Below are positions 34,030 through 42,048 of a DNA stretch of 64,000 nucleotides, one piece after another. This stretch comes from JAISGQ01 sp045604965 (GTDB lineage Bacteria > Bacillota > Clostridia > Oscillospirales > Acutalibacteraceae). Under the pieces are notes generated by a model. That model had not been told where the DNA came from, made no database searches, and saw only the letters and a list, made by a program, of their open reading frames with translations. How positions within the stretch are numbered: the first letter of the stretch is position 1; each line of letters opens with the position of its first letter. The position numbers and the translations under genes are program-made. The stretch lies in contig JAZUPB010000059.1 in the NCBI GenBank assembly GCA_045604965.1, positions 1 through 64,000 on the forward strand. Direction: 5' to 3'.

Positions 34030-35262
34030 TTACCCAATCTCATATTTTTTCAGCGGTGCAGCGATGGGCGTTTCTGCGGAAAAGTCCAGACGAAGTCCGT
34101 CAGCGGTATATTCCTCTTCGTAGATAGTGCCGCGCTCACGGATAGGTGCGGCTTCGCCCAGCTTGTCAAAGGGAAGCATAATATTGAGACGGAGGCGTTT
34201 TACGGGCATAGCCTCGTCTATTGCCTCAAGCAGTGCAGGCAGCCCTTCGCCTGTTTTTGCTGAGATGCGAACACCCTTGAGTCCTGCCTGAATACCTTCC
34301 TTATCACATTTGTTGAGCACCGTGATAGTAGGTGTATTACCTGCACCGAGCTCAGCCAGAAGATCTGTGGTGACTTCGAGCTGTTCAAGACACACAGGTG
34401 AAGAAGCGTCGCAGACATTAATTATGATATCTGCCTGAGATGCCTCTGCAAGGGTGGAGCGAAATGCCTTTATAAGATGGTGAGGCAGATTTCTAATAAA
34501 TCCTACTGTATCGACAAGCATTACAGATGCGCCGCTGGGCAGCTCCAGAGAACGGGCTGTGGCATCGAGAGTTGCAAACAGCATATCTTCTGCCAGTACG
34601 CCTGCCTGAGTGAGTGTGTTGAGCAGGGTGCTTTTTCCTGCGTTGGTGTAGCCAACAATGGCTGCAGTGACGATCTCGTCCTTTTTTCTGCGTGTGCGCA
34701 GAAGCTCGCGGTGCTTTTCTACCTGCTCCAGTTTTTCGGAAAGCGCTTCTATCCTTCTTCGAATGTGGCGCTTGTCGGTTTCAAGCTTTGTTTCACCGGG
34801 ACCTCTTGTTCCGATACCGCCGCCGAGACGGCTCAGTTCGATGCCTTTACCGGTGAGTCTCGGAAGCATATAACGAAGCTGTGCCAGCTCTACCTGAAGC
34901 TTACCTTCGCTTGTTCGGGCACGCATTGCAAAGATATCAAGTATCAGCATTGTGCGGTCGATGGTGCGTATATCGGTTTCTCTTTCGATGTTTGCAACCT
35001 GCCTGGGAGTCAGCTCGCAGTCGAAAATTATAAGATCAGCTTCATTCTGAAGACAAAAATCTTTTATTTCTTCGAGCCTTCCCGACCCGATGCAGGTCGC
35101 GGTGTCTTTTGAGGGGCGGTTCTGAGTGAATACTCCTATAACTTCTGCTCCTGCGGTTTTCGCAAGCTCGCGAAGCTCCTCAAGAGACTCCTCTTCCCCT
35201 TTTTCGCCTAAAAAAACTGCGGCAAGAACCGCTTTTGTTATACGTTCTGTATTTTCGTGCAT
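34030..35262 (-). CDS. hflX: GTPase HflX
   Basis: A 410-aa protein. The N-terminal HflX domain (about 1-185) includes the glycine-rich GGGIGTRGPGETKLE. The GTPase domain has G1 GYTNAGKST, G3 DTVGF, and G4 NKCD. HflX splits stalled or heat-damaged 70S ribosomes in the cytoplasm. Length is normal (about 410-430). It is monocistronic and convergent with the 114-aa gene. Confidence 0.96.
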   Translation of the reverse strand: MHENTERITKAVLAAVFLGEKGEEESLEELRELAKTAGAEVIGVFTQNRPSKDTATCIGSGRLEEIKDFCLQNEADLIIFDCELTPRQVANIERETDIRTIDRTMLILDIFAMRARTSEGKLQVELAQLRYMLPRLTGKGIELSRLGGGIGTRGPGETKLETDKRHIRRRIEALSEKLEQVEKHRELLRTRRKKDEIVTAAIVGYTNAGKSTLLNTLTQAGVLAEDMLFATLDATARSLELPSGASVMLVDTVGFIRNLPHHLIKAFRSTLAEASQADIIINVCDASSPVCLEQLEVTTDLLAELGAGNTPTITVLNKCDKEGIQAGLKGVRISAKTGEGLPALLEAIDEAMPVKRLRLNIMLPFDKLGEAAPIRERGTIYEEEYTADGLRLDFSAETPIAAPLKKYEIG

Positions 35263-35343
35263 ATTTTCTCCTTACAGTATATAAAGTTTCCTTTGATAGC
35301 ATACAAAGTTAATTGCGCACTGTAAACAACCCCTCATACAAAT

Positions 35344-35371
35344 AAAAAACGCCCGTTATAAACGGGCGTTT
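35344..35371 (-). terminator. terminator of the zinc-ribbon membrane protein gene
   Basis: AACGCCCGTT / AACGGGCGTT hairpin with a T run on the minus strand. Confidence 0.85.
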
Positions 35372-35388
35372 ATAATCAGATAAAATAA

Positions 35389-36372
35389 TCAGCGTCTCTT
35401 CTGGACGTAATTATTAAGAGAATCGATAGCAAGAGCGATTCCGAGGAAGCAGCCGAGAACACCGAGAGCGAGGCTTACAAGAAGCTCAGTGGTGCCTGCC
35501 TTGCTGATAAGGAATACCAGAAGAACAGCGACGATGGTAATAACCTCAGAAGCGGCGATGGAAGCGAGTGTGCCGGTCTTTTTATCCTTGACACCGCCGA
35601 ATGCCATATAGCCAAAGATTGCAAGAACACCGCTTACAACACAGAGTGCAGGAAGCGGGAAGTTACATACTACGCAGATCGCAAAGGGAACGAGACCTGC
35701 AAGAGCACCGATAAAGGCACCCAGCACGCCCTTGCCGGAATTACCCTCATCATCGTTTGCCTGATAAGGCGGTTCTTTCTCCCAAGCGGGCATAGGAGCA
35801 GGAGCACTGCGGCGTGTAGGCTCCATACCTGCGTATGTATCGTCACGGCTTTCGTCGTAGACGGTAGAAGTGCGGAGTCTATCTTCCTGCTGAGGTTCGG
35901 GACGAGGAGCAGGAGCGGGAGTACGTCCGCTGCTCTTTACAGCAGCAGAACACTCAGCACACATAGGCTGGACCATATTGTTATAGAAGGAGCGCTTATT
36001 TGCAGGTGCGCCGCACTTTACGCATACGTTAGGAGCGCGGAAACCAAGACCTCTGTAATTTGCAGATACAAAGGTAAGCATATCATCCAGCAGATAATCG
36101 TCCATAGGGCCAGCGCTCTCATCATAGAAAAGAGCGAGGTAGCCCTCAACATCGCCGACCTGAAGGTCAGAGAGACCGGGCTGAGGACGAAGCATATCCT
36201 CCATACCGTCGAAGGATGCATCGGAAGAACAGACAAGCATAAAAATAGCAAGCTTGCCGCCGTCCTCTTCAACTACAGAGAAGCCAACACCGCCGGCTAC
36301 ACCGTAAACGGTATCGCCATCTATACGATATTTTCTGGATTGCTGCCAGGAACGTAAATTCTGAGAAATCAT
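35389..36372 (-). CDS. zinc-ribbon multi-pass membrane protein
   Basis: A 327-aa protein. The N-terminal domain (about 1-110, YRIDGDTVYGVAGGVGFS) is soluble. A CxxC...CxxC ribbon follows (CVKCGA about 117, CAEC about 138), then a Pro/Arg-rich linker (about 145-205) and four transmembrane segments (about 215-235, 240-260, 272-292 and 297-318). The arrangement suggests a cytoplasmic regulatory head on a small membrane domain. The family is not recognised. A well-formed promoter precedes it. Confidence 0.6.
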   Translation of the reverse strand: MISQNLRSWQQSRKYRIDGDTVYGVAGGVGFSVVEEDGGKLAIFMLVCSSDASFDGMEDMLRPQPGLSDLQVGDVEGYLALFYDESAGPMDDYLLDDMLTFVSANYRGLGFRAPNVCVKCGAPANKRSFYNNMVQPMCAECSAAVKSSGRTPAPAPRPEPQQEDRLRTSTVYDESRDDTYAGMEPTRRSAPAPMPAWEKEPPYQANDDEGNSGKGVLGAFIGALAGLVPFAICVVCNFPLPALCVVSGVLAIFGYMAFGGVKDKKTGTLASIAASEVITIVAVLLVFLISKAGTTELLVSLALGVLGCFLGIALAIDSLNNYVQKRR

Positions 36373-36441
36373 AAAAGAGCCTCCGAATCTGTCTTAAATA
36401 GACATAGTATCAATGCGCATATTTTAAGCGCATATATAAAG

Positions 36442-36469
36442 ATTATACCGCAAAATACGTTTTAGTCAA
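36442..36469 (-). promoter_or_regulatory. promoter of the zinc-ribbon membrane protein gene
   Basis: Minus strand TTGACT (36464-36469), 16 nt, TATAAT (36442-36447). A direct repeat of GCGCATAT lies just downstream. Confidence 0.7.
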
Positions 36470-36555
36470 CCTCTATATGAAAACATTACGTGAATTTTCG
36501 CATATACAGGCATATAAAATGTAAATTTTTTTACAATGCAGCGTTTGAAAGAGCA

Positions 36556-36582
36556 GACCTGCACATCAAAAATGTGCAGGTC
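36556..36582 (-). terminator. hairpin after the 594-aa protein gene
   Basis: GACCTGCACAT / ATGTGCAGGTC. The T tail is weak, so termination efficiency is uncertain. Confidence 0.6.
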
Positions 36583-36589
36583 ATTTGCG

Positions 36590-38374
36590 TTATTCAGATT
36601 TGAGAGCCTTCAAATATTCCGAGAACTTATCAGACTTGACCTTAAAAAGCATACCGCGGCGGCTTCTTCTTGTTGCCTTGCGGCGTCTCATCTTTGCAAG
36701 CTTCCAATGGGGAATGCTTGGCAATTCAGGTGCTTTTACAGGGATAGGATCATCATCGTCGAAATGGGGAACGTAAACAAAGTGTTCTTCGTCCTCATCA
36801 CGGGTGTAATCCGCAGCACTCTTTGCGTTGTACTCGGGATTTGCACGGGTGGGATCCTGATAGATGGATGTAGGTGCAAGGGGTGTTTCTCTCGGAGGTT
36901 CGGGGTTGTATCCGGGAGGTGCGTAGTTCTTCTGACCGTACTGCTCACTCATAGGAGTAAAGCCGCGGCGTGATGCGGAATAGTCGACTTCCATATCCTC
37001 AAAGACAGGAACTACAACGGGAATATCCTCACTTGCGTAGTCGGGAACATAGGTGTTTGTTCCGCTTGCATTATACTCGTCAATGGGAGTTGCCACAGGA
37101 GCTGCAGCAACAGGGGTGCTGCTCTGGATACGCGGAGTATAGCGGTCATCGTTGTATTCAAAATCCTCTTCCATATGAACTACAACGGGGATGTAATCTT
37201 CATCGTAGTACTGATTTCCGCCTGCTGCCTGGGTCGCCTCAAGAGCAGAAAGTGCATCTGCAGCGGAGGCTGCCATAGGCTCGGTGGGTATCTGCTGGAT
37301 CGGTGCTGCGGCTGCCGGTTCTGCACCGGGTGCTGCAGGTCTGCGGCGCTGAGGCGGTCTTGCTCCTGCAGGTCTGGGTCGTCCGGTGGGAGCAGGTGCA
37401 TATATCGGTCTGCCGTACTGGTCGTAGCCTATAGGTGTGCGAGGCTTTCTCTGAGGAGGATATATCGGTCTGCCGTTCTGGTCAAAGCCGATGGGATGAG
37501 GCTTCCTCTGAGGAGGACGCTGATATATCGGTCTGCCGTACTGATCGTAGCCCACAGGCTGTGCGGGTGCGGAACGTACAGGAGCAGGCATTGGATTGCC
37601 GTACTGATCGTAATAAACCGGCGGACGTTTCTTAGGTCTGTTATCCATATTCTTGCCTCCCTTGCCACGCTTGCCCTTTTGCTTGCGCTCATCGGGCAAT
37701 GCAGCGTTATCTGCCGTCTCATCAATAATCTCACCAGCAGCTGCGCCAAGCGATGCTGCTGCAACGAGATCGGCTATTTCGTCGGCAGATGAACCTTCGG
37801 TGGTTTCTGCCTGTGCTTTTTCTTCTTTTTCAAGCTTGCGTGCCGCAGCGCGTTCCTCTGATATGGGACTGAAGGCCTTGCCGTCGCCTTCGTATTCGTC
37901 CTTATCCGGGAAGATTATCGGCAGCTTGTCATCGTCTTCTTCTGCAGAGGTGGAAGACGGCGCATCGTTCTTTTCAGGGATCACAGCAGGATCTTCTTTG
38001 GTTTCCGGTGTCTCTGTGCTCTGAGGCGTTTCCATTTTTGAGGATGAACCGGCGAGGAATGCTAACGATCTTCCGCGGCGTTTTTCCTCCTTGTCGATCA
38101 TTTCGAAAATCCTGTCTATTTCCTTTTTGTCGACTGACCCGTAGGGAGATCTTTCACGTTCACGATTCTGCTCGATTATCTTTCTTCTGGAAGATATGGT
38201 GTTTGACAAAAGGAAGATAAGACAGAGGAGAACAACTCCCTGAGCGCCGAGAATTATGGGGGAGAATTTCTGGTAAATGCCAACCAGCATAAGAAGAGCC
38301 ATCGCAATTATACCGACAATAAATACAAAGATAAAAATTACCGATCCTCTTGATGCTTTGTTTTTCAAATTCAC
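36590..38374 (-). CDS. membrane protein with proline-rich YDQYGRPIY repeats
   Basis: A 594-aa protein. Two N-terminal transmembrane helices (about 11-33 and 38-57) precede a coiled, charged region (60-110). A long disordered acidic/Pro-rich cytoplasmic tail then contains four copies of a YDQYGRPIY-type motif (about 250-325) separated by basic Pro/Arg stretches. The C-terminus is very basic (KLAKMRRRKATRRSRRG) and ends LKALKSE. Such tails can bind cell-division or wall-synthesis proteins, but no family is recognised. It lies 64 nt upstream of rsmA's stop in a region of housekeeping genes. Confidence 0.55.
   Translation of the reverse strand: MNLKNKASRGSVIFIFVFIVGIIAMALLMLVGIYQKFSPIILGAQGVVLLCLIFLLSNTISSRRKIIEQNRERERSPYGSVDKKEIDRIFEMIDKEEKRRGRSLAFLAGSSSKMETPQSTETPETKEDPAVIPEKNDAPSSTSAEEDDDKLPIIFPDKDEYEGDGKAFSPISEERAAARKLEKEEKAQAETTEGSSADEIADLVAAASLGAAAGEIIDETADNAALPDERKQKGKRGKGGKNMDNRPKKRPPVYYDQYGNPMPAPVRSAPAQPVGYDQYGRPIYQRPPQRKPHPIGFDQNGRPIYPPQRKPRTPIGYDQYGRPIYAPAPTGRPRPAGARPPQRRRPAAPGAEPAAAAPIQQIPTEPMAASAADALSALEATQAAGGNQYYDEDYIPVVVHMEEDFEYNDDRYTPRIQSSTPVAAAPVATPIDEYNASGTNTYVPDYASEDIPVVVPVFEDMEVDYSASRRGFTPMSEQYGQKNYAPPGYNPEPPRETPLAPTSIYQDPTRANPEYNAKSAADYTRDEDEEHFVYVPHFDDDDPIPVKAPELPSIPHWKLAKMRRRKATRRSRRGMLFKVKSDKFSEYLKALKSE
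37398..37620 (-). repeat. YDQYGRPIY coding repeats
   Basis: Four in-frame copies of a motif of about 9-10 residues, with nearly identical DNA in the block TATATCGGTCTGCCGTACTG (plus strand). Confidence 0.8.
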
Positions 38375-38438
38375 TGCCCCCTCTCTTTCAAATTAAATTG
38401 TCTATTGATACATAGTTAATATTACTATATTTTGGGCG

Positions 38439-39305
38439 CTATGTCAATATAAAATCGGCACACCGAGACAAAACGGAAAGCTGTTCAAATGAAAGCTCCT
38501 CGATGCGAGTGTTTTGAGGAACAGAAGCGGCATCAAGCACTGTTGCCGCCTGCTCACGGGTAAGAAATCCGCCTGAACAAAGGGAATTGAGCAGAGTCTT
38601 TCTTCTCTGGGAAAAACCTGCCTTTATAAGCCTGAAAAACACCTCGGGTCTTCCTACAGGGAACGGAGGCTCATCGCGGAGGACGAGAGATATGACAGCT
38701 GAATCCACGTTGGGAGCAGGCATAAAGCTTCCGCGCGATACGTTGAAAAGCTTTTTTGCGTCAGCATAGTAAGCCACAGATACCGTTACTGCACCTGCAT
38801 CTCTTGAACCTACGGGCGCGCACAGTCTCTGGGCTGCTTCCTTCTGCACCATTACGGTTATGCTTGAGAAAGGAAGATTATCCTCCAGAAGCTTCATAAT
38901 AAGTGGAGAAGTGATATAGTAAGGAAGATTTGCGCAGACGCTGACACTTTCGCAGTCTGCAAATTTTTCATTTATAAGCGAGGCAAGGTCAAGAGTAAGA
39001 GCATCGGCGTTGACTACCTCAACATTTCTGCACTCAGAAAGTGTTTCGTCAAGCACAGGCAGAAGACGTTCGTCAAGCTCTATGGCAACGACTTTTTTGG
39101 CAAGCTTCGACAGCTCGCGAGTCAGGACTCCTATGCCGGGACCTATTTCTATTACGCCTGTTTTATCATTTTGCACAGCGGCCTCGGCCATACGGGGACA
39201 TACTGTGGGATTTATAAGAAAATTCTGACCCAAGCTTTTTGAAAAGGTAAAACCGTGACGTGTCAGAAGCTCTCTTATCGCCGAAACATCGGTAAGACGC
39301 TCCAT
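38439..39305 (-). CDS. rsmA: 16S rRNA (adenine1518/1519-N6)-dimethyltransferase RsmA
   Basis: A 288-aa protein read from ATG 39305, which follows AAAGGAG (13 earlier in-frame codons have no SD). Motifs: KSLGQNFLINPTVC, SAM-binding VIEIGPGIGVLTREL, VVAIELD, and catalytic NLPYYITSPL. It dimethylates A1518 and A1519 in helix 45 of 16S rRNA during 30S maturation (KsgA). Length is typical. It is divergent from the deaminase gene across a perfect palindrome. Confidence 0.96.
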   Translation of the reverse strand: MERLTDVSAIRELLTRHGFTFSKSLGQNFLINPTVCPRMAEAAVQNDKTGVIEIGPGIGVLTRELSKLAKKVVAIELDERLLPVLDETLSECRNVEVVNADALTLDLASLINEKFADCESVSVCANLPYYITSPLIMKLLEDNLPFSSITVMVQKEAAQRLCAPVGSRDAGAVTVSVAYYADAKKLFNVSRGSFMPAPNVDSAVISLVLRDEPPFPVGRPEVFFRLIKAGFSQRRKTLLNSLCSGGFLTREQAATVLDAASVPQNTRIEELSFEQLSVLSRCADFILT

Positions 39306-39361
39306 ATCGAACAGCTCCTTTCGGGTTGCCGTATATATTTCCAATTATATATAATAGCACA

Positions 39362-39381
39362 TCTTTTATCGGGATAAAAGA
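39362..39381. promoter_or_regulatory. 20-bp palindrome between rsmA and the deaminase gene
   Basis: TCTTTTATC-GG-GATAAAAGA, a perfect 9-bp inverted repeat close to the rsmA -35 region. It may be an operator for one or both divergent genes. Confidence 0.5.
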
Positions 39382-39410
39382 CAGTATTTGATTTTTGTTT
39401 AATAATGCCA

Positions 39411-39439
39411 TTGTAAATTGTCCTGTCAATTGGTATCAT
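39411..39439 (+). promoter_or_regulatory. promoter of the deaminase gene
   Basis: TTGTAA (39411-39416), 17 nt, extended TGG-TATCAT (39434-39439). Confidence 0.55.
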
Positions 39440-39472
39440 TGTATCAGCTAATGTATGAAGGGACGAAAAAAG

Positions 39473-39961
39473 ATGGCAAGAAGAGATAAGGAAAACTATT
39501 ATCTTGATATAGCACAGACTGTTTCCGAACGCAGTACCTGTCTGCGTCGTCATTACGGTGCGATAATCGTTTCAAATGATGAGATTGTTTCATCGGGCTA
39601 TAACGGTGCACCCAGAGGCAGACAGAACTGTGTTGATATGAACTCCTGCATCAGAGAGACACTGGGCATTGCACGCGGCGAGCGGTACGAGCTCTGCAGA
39701 GCGGTTCATGCAGAGGCTAATGCAATAATTTCTGCCAGCAGAGCATCTATGTTAGGTGCAACATTGTATCTTGCAGGTACTGACGGAAAAACAGGCGAGC
39801 TGCTCCGCGATTCCTGTTCCTGCGCAATGTGCAAGAGACTGGTTATAAATGCAGGTATTTCGAAGGTCGTTATCCGCAATACGCCTGATGAGTACACGGT
39901 GATAAACGTAAACGACTGGATTATCAACGACGAATCGGTAGAAGGATCCTTTGGGTATTGA
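39473..39961 (+). CDS. dCMP deaminase family protein (ComEB-type)
   Basis: A 162-aa protein read from ATG 39473 (MARRDKENYYLDIAQTV) preceded by AAGGG; an in-frame ATG 18 nt upstream has no SD. Zinc and catalytic motifs are AVHAEANAI (HAE) and SCAMC (CxxC). The GYNGAPRG segment is typical of deoxycytidylate deaminases, which supply dUMP for thymidylate. Length fits the family (about 150-180 aa). It is monocistronic, ending in an intrinsic terminator. Confidence 0.9.
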   Translation: MARRDKENYYLDIAQTVSERSTCLRRHYGAIIVSNDEIVSSGYNGAPRGRQNCVDMNSCIRETLGIARGERYELCRAVHAEANAIISASRASMLGATLYLAGTDGKTGELLRDSCSCAMCKRLVINAGISKVVIRNTPDEYTVINVNDWIINDESVEGSFGY

Positions 39962-39975
39962 TTCTGAATAATGAG

Positions 39976-40009
39976 AAAAGCGCTGAGTTTTACTCAGCGC
40001 TTTGATTTT
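39976..40009. terminator. terminator of the deaminase gene, overlapping the 53-aa gene stop
   Basis: AAAAGCGCTGAG / CTCAGCGCTTT hairpin. Nearly the same hairpin recurs at 40527-40557. The stop codon of the minus-strand 53-aa gene is inside its right arm. Confidence 0.8.
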
Positions 40010-40155
40010 TCGTGAAGCTTATCTATAATGGATAATTCAAGAGAAAATCTGAGGATATCCTCTATCTGCTTCTCATTATAACCCATTTCAAAAAGCCGCT
40101 TTATTACGTATATTCCTAACTCTCTTTCGCTGAGATCTTCTAAATTCTTATCCAT
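39994..40155 (-). CDS. 53-aa small helical protein, divergent partner of an XRE repressor
   Basis: A short frame from ATG 40155: MDKNLEDLSERELGIYVIKR and so on, with IEDILRFSLELSIIDKL. It is predicted to be almost all helix, acidic at the start and basic at the end (HEKSKR). It has a near-perfect promoter (TTGTCA, 17 nt, TATAAT) whose -35 lies in an operator. Its last codons are inside the deaminase terminator hairpin. The SD is weak (GGTGAT). Function is unknown; it is likely repressed by the adjacent XRE protein. Confidence 0.6.
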   Translation of the reverse strand: MDKNLEDLSERELGIYVIKRLFEMGYNEKQIEDILRFSLELSIIDKLHEKSKR

Positions 40156-40184
40156 ACTCTTATCACCAAAATATATTATTTATA

Positions 40185-40205
40185 TTGACATTCACTGGAT
40201 GTCAA
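40185..40205. promoter_or_regulatory. operator 1 of the XRE protein (candidate)
   Basis: Inverted repeat TTGACAT, 7 nt, ATGTCAA. Shares TTGACATTCA with operator 2 read on the opposite strand. It lies downstream of the 53-aa gene's start site. Confidence 0.65.
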
Positions 40206-40215
40206 TATGCACCTC

Positions 40216-40244
40216 ATTATAACATACAATATCCATATTGACAA
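40216..40244 (-). promoter_or_regulatory. promoter of the 53-aa gene
   Basis: Minus strand TTGTCA (40239-40244), 17 nt, TATAAT (40216-40221). The -35 lies inside operator 2. Confidence 0.75.
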
Positions 40245-40258
40245 GCGCTGAATGTCAA
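40238..40258. promoter_or_regulatory. operator 2 of the XRE protein (candidate)
   Basis: Inverted repeat TTGACA, 9 nt, TGTCAA. Its start is 53 bp from operator 1 (about five helical turns), and it ends just before the XRE gene's SD. Confidence 0.65.
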
Positions 40259-40275
40259 ATATGGAGGAGAACGCG

Positions 40276-40524
40276 GTGTTTATTAATAAGGCTGATAATG
40301 GACGCAATAACTACTGTGGAGTTAACGTTGCGATTTTTCGGAAAGAAATGGGTATTTCTCAGAGAGAATTGGCAGACAAATTGCAAATCGAAGGACTTGA
40401 CATAGACAAAAACGCCGTACAGAGAATCGAATGCGGAAAAAGATTTGTGACAGATATTGAATTAATAGTGCTGTCAAAGGTTCTTAACAGAACTTTTGAT
40501 GAGCTGTTAAAAATTGAAGAATAA
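40276..40524 (+). CDS. XRE-family repressor
   Basis: An 82-aa protein read from GTG 40276, because GGAGGAG stands 6 nt before it; the in-frame ATG 40252 lies inside operator 2 and has no SD. The HTH spans about 17-75 (VAIFRKEMGISQRELADKLQ, DKNAVQRIECGKRFVTDIEL). It is probably autoregulatory through the two operators and represses the divergent 53-aa gene. Confidence 0.78.
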   Translation: MFINKADNGRNNYCGVNVAIFRKEMGISQRELADKLQIEGLDIDKNAVQRIECGKRFVTDIELIVLSKVLNRTFDELLKIEE

Positions 40525-40526
40525 TA

Positions 40527-40557
40527 AAAAGCGCTGAGTAAAACTCAGCGCTTTTTT
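40527..40557. terminator. terminator of the XRE gene
   Basis: AAAAGCGCTGAG / CTCAGCGCTTTTTT. It also lies beyond the rnfB stop at 40593 on the other strand. Confidence 0.9.
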
Positions 40558-40592
40558 GCAGGGAAGCAGTCCTCTCCCCTTTTAGTTAAAAA

Positions 40593-41399
40593 TCAAAGCT
40601 CGACGGTGCTTGTGAGCAGAGTCACACAGCCTCTGGGACAAGCGGTTACACATTCGCCGCAGCCCGTGCATTTGTCGGGATCAACGTGTGCCACAAAATT
40701 ATCGATGGTAATAGCCTGTGTGGGACATACCTTGGTGCACTTCATACAGCCGATGCAGCCGCTCTTGCAGACCTTATTCGTAAGGTTGCCCTTGTCGCAG
40801 TTTCTGCATCTGACAACAGCGATAGGCTTGAGAGGCTCAAAGGTGATAAGTCCCTTGGGGCAGGCCTTTACGCACTTGGAACAACCCTTGCAGAGGGTTG
40901 GGTCGATATGAGCAACGCCGTTGCATATGGTGATGGCATTGTAGTCGCAGACAGCGACACAGTCGCCTATGCCCATACATCCGTAAAGACAGCTTCCGAC
41001 ACCGCCGAACATCTGATTCGCGGCAGCGCAGGACTCTACGCCCAGATATTCCATCTTGTTGTGGGTGTTGTCGTAAGTGCCTATGCAGTGAACGAGGGCA
41101 GTTTTGCGCTGAACCTCGCCTGCTTCCTGACCCAGCAGCTCGGCGATCTCCTTGACCGCTTTTGCACCGCCGGGAGAACAGAGTCCGTTCTCTGCCTCAC
41201 CATTGGCGAGTGCAGCGGCATAGCCGGAGCATCCGGAAAATCCACAGGCGCCGCAGTTTGCACCGGGAAGCTTTTCTAAAATAGCTTCGGCCTTTTCATC
41301 CTTCGGTACAGCCATAAGCACTGAAGCAACGGAAAGTCCGACACCTGCCACAAGACCGATTGCGGCAACGATAATTACAGCAAATAATATCGGATTCAT
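40593..41399 (-). CDS. rnfB: Rnf complex subunit B (ferredoxin-type)
   Basis: A 268-aa protein. An N-terminal membrane helix (about 5-28) precedes a Cys motif for one 4Fe-4S cluster (GANCGACGFSGC). Then come CxxC-rich ferredoxin-like domains (CKGCSKCVKACP, CIGCMKCTKVCP, CTGCGECVTACP). RnfB accepts electrons from ferredoxin and passes them on through the complex. Sequence and position match rnfB at the end of a clostridial rnfCDGEAB operon. Confidence 0.95.
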   Translation of the reverse strand: MNPILFAVIIVAAIGLVAGVGLSVASVLMAVPKDEKAEAILEKLPGANCGACGFSGCSGYAAALANGEAENGLCSPGGAKAVKEIAELLGQEAGEVQRKTALVHCIGTYDNTHNKMEYLGVESCAAANQMFGGVGSCLYGCMGIGDCVAVCDYNAITICNGVAHIDPTLCKGCSKCVKACPKGLITFEPLKPIAVVRCRNCDKGNLTNKVCKSGCIGCMKCTKVCPTQAITIDNFVAHVDPDKCTGCGECVTACPRGCVTLLTSTVEL

Positions 41400-41415
41400 A
41401 GATCACACCTCTTTC

Positions 41416-42048
41416 TTAGGCGAGGCCAAGGCCGTCAACGATGCCTGCAAAGCCTGTGAAGCTGAGGGCAACGATAGAAGCGGCGACGAGAGTAATGGGA
41501 AGTCCCTTGAGAGATTCGGGAATATCGGCAGATTCGAGCTTGCCGCGAACACCTGCAAAGAGCACCATTGCGACAAGGAATCCGACACCTGCACCTACTG
41601 CATTTACAAGAGCGGCAATATAACCCTCTCCGAAAGAGTAAGCCATACCGGACTCTGCACCGAACTTGCCTATAACGAGGGTTGCAACACCCAGAACGGC
41701 ACAGTTGGTGGTGATAAGGGGCAGATAAACTCCCAGAGAGTTGTAAAGTGCAGGGATATATTTCTTGAGGAAGACCTCAAAAAGCTGAACGAGAGCTGCG
41801 ATAATCAGAATAAAGACGATAGTCTGAAGATAATCGAGCCCGTTGGGAACAAGGATAAGCTCGTTGATGGGATATGTTACCGCTGTGGCAACAGCCATAA
41901 CGAAGATAACAGCGGCACTCATACCGACAGCGGTGTTGAGTTTCTTGGAAACGCCCAGGAAGGGACAGATTCCGAGGAATTTTGAAAGAACGAAGTTCTC
42001 AGTGAGAACAGCGGCTACAAATACGCCTAAAATCAGTTTAAATGTCAT
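41416..42048 (-). CDS. rnfA: Rnf complex subunit A
   Basis: A 210-aa integral membrane protein with about six helices. The N-terminal ENFVLSKFLGICPFLGVS carries the conserved Cys of the in-membrane 2Fe-2S site, paired with LITTNCAVLGV in the fourth helix. It overlaps the rnfE end by 4 nt (ATGA) and ends 16 nt before rnfB. Length is slightly above the usual 193. Confidence 0.95.
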   Translation of the reverse strand: MTFKLILGVFVAAVLTENFVLSKFLGICPFLGVSKKLNTAVGMSAAVIFVMAVATAVTYPINELILVPNGLDYLQTIVFILIIAALVQLFEVFLKKYIPALYNSLGVYLPLITTNCAVLGVATLVIGKFGAESGMAYSFGEGYIAALVNAVGAGVGFLVAMVLFAGVRGKLESADIPESLKGLPITLVAASIVALSFTGFAGIVDGLGLA

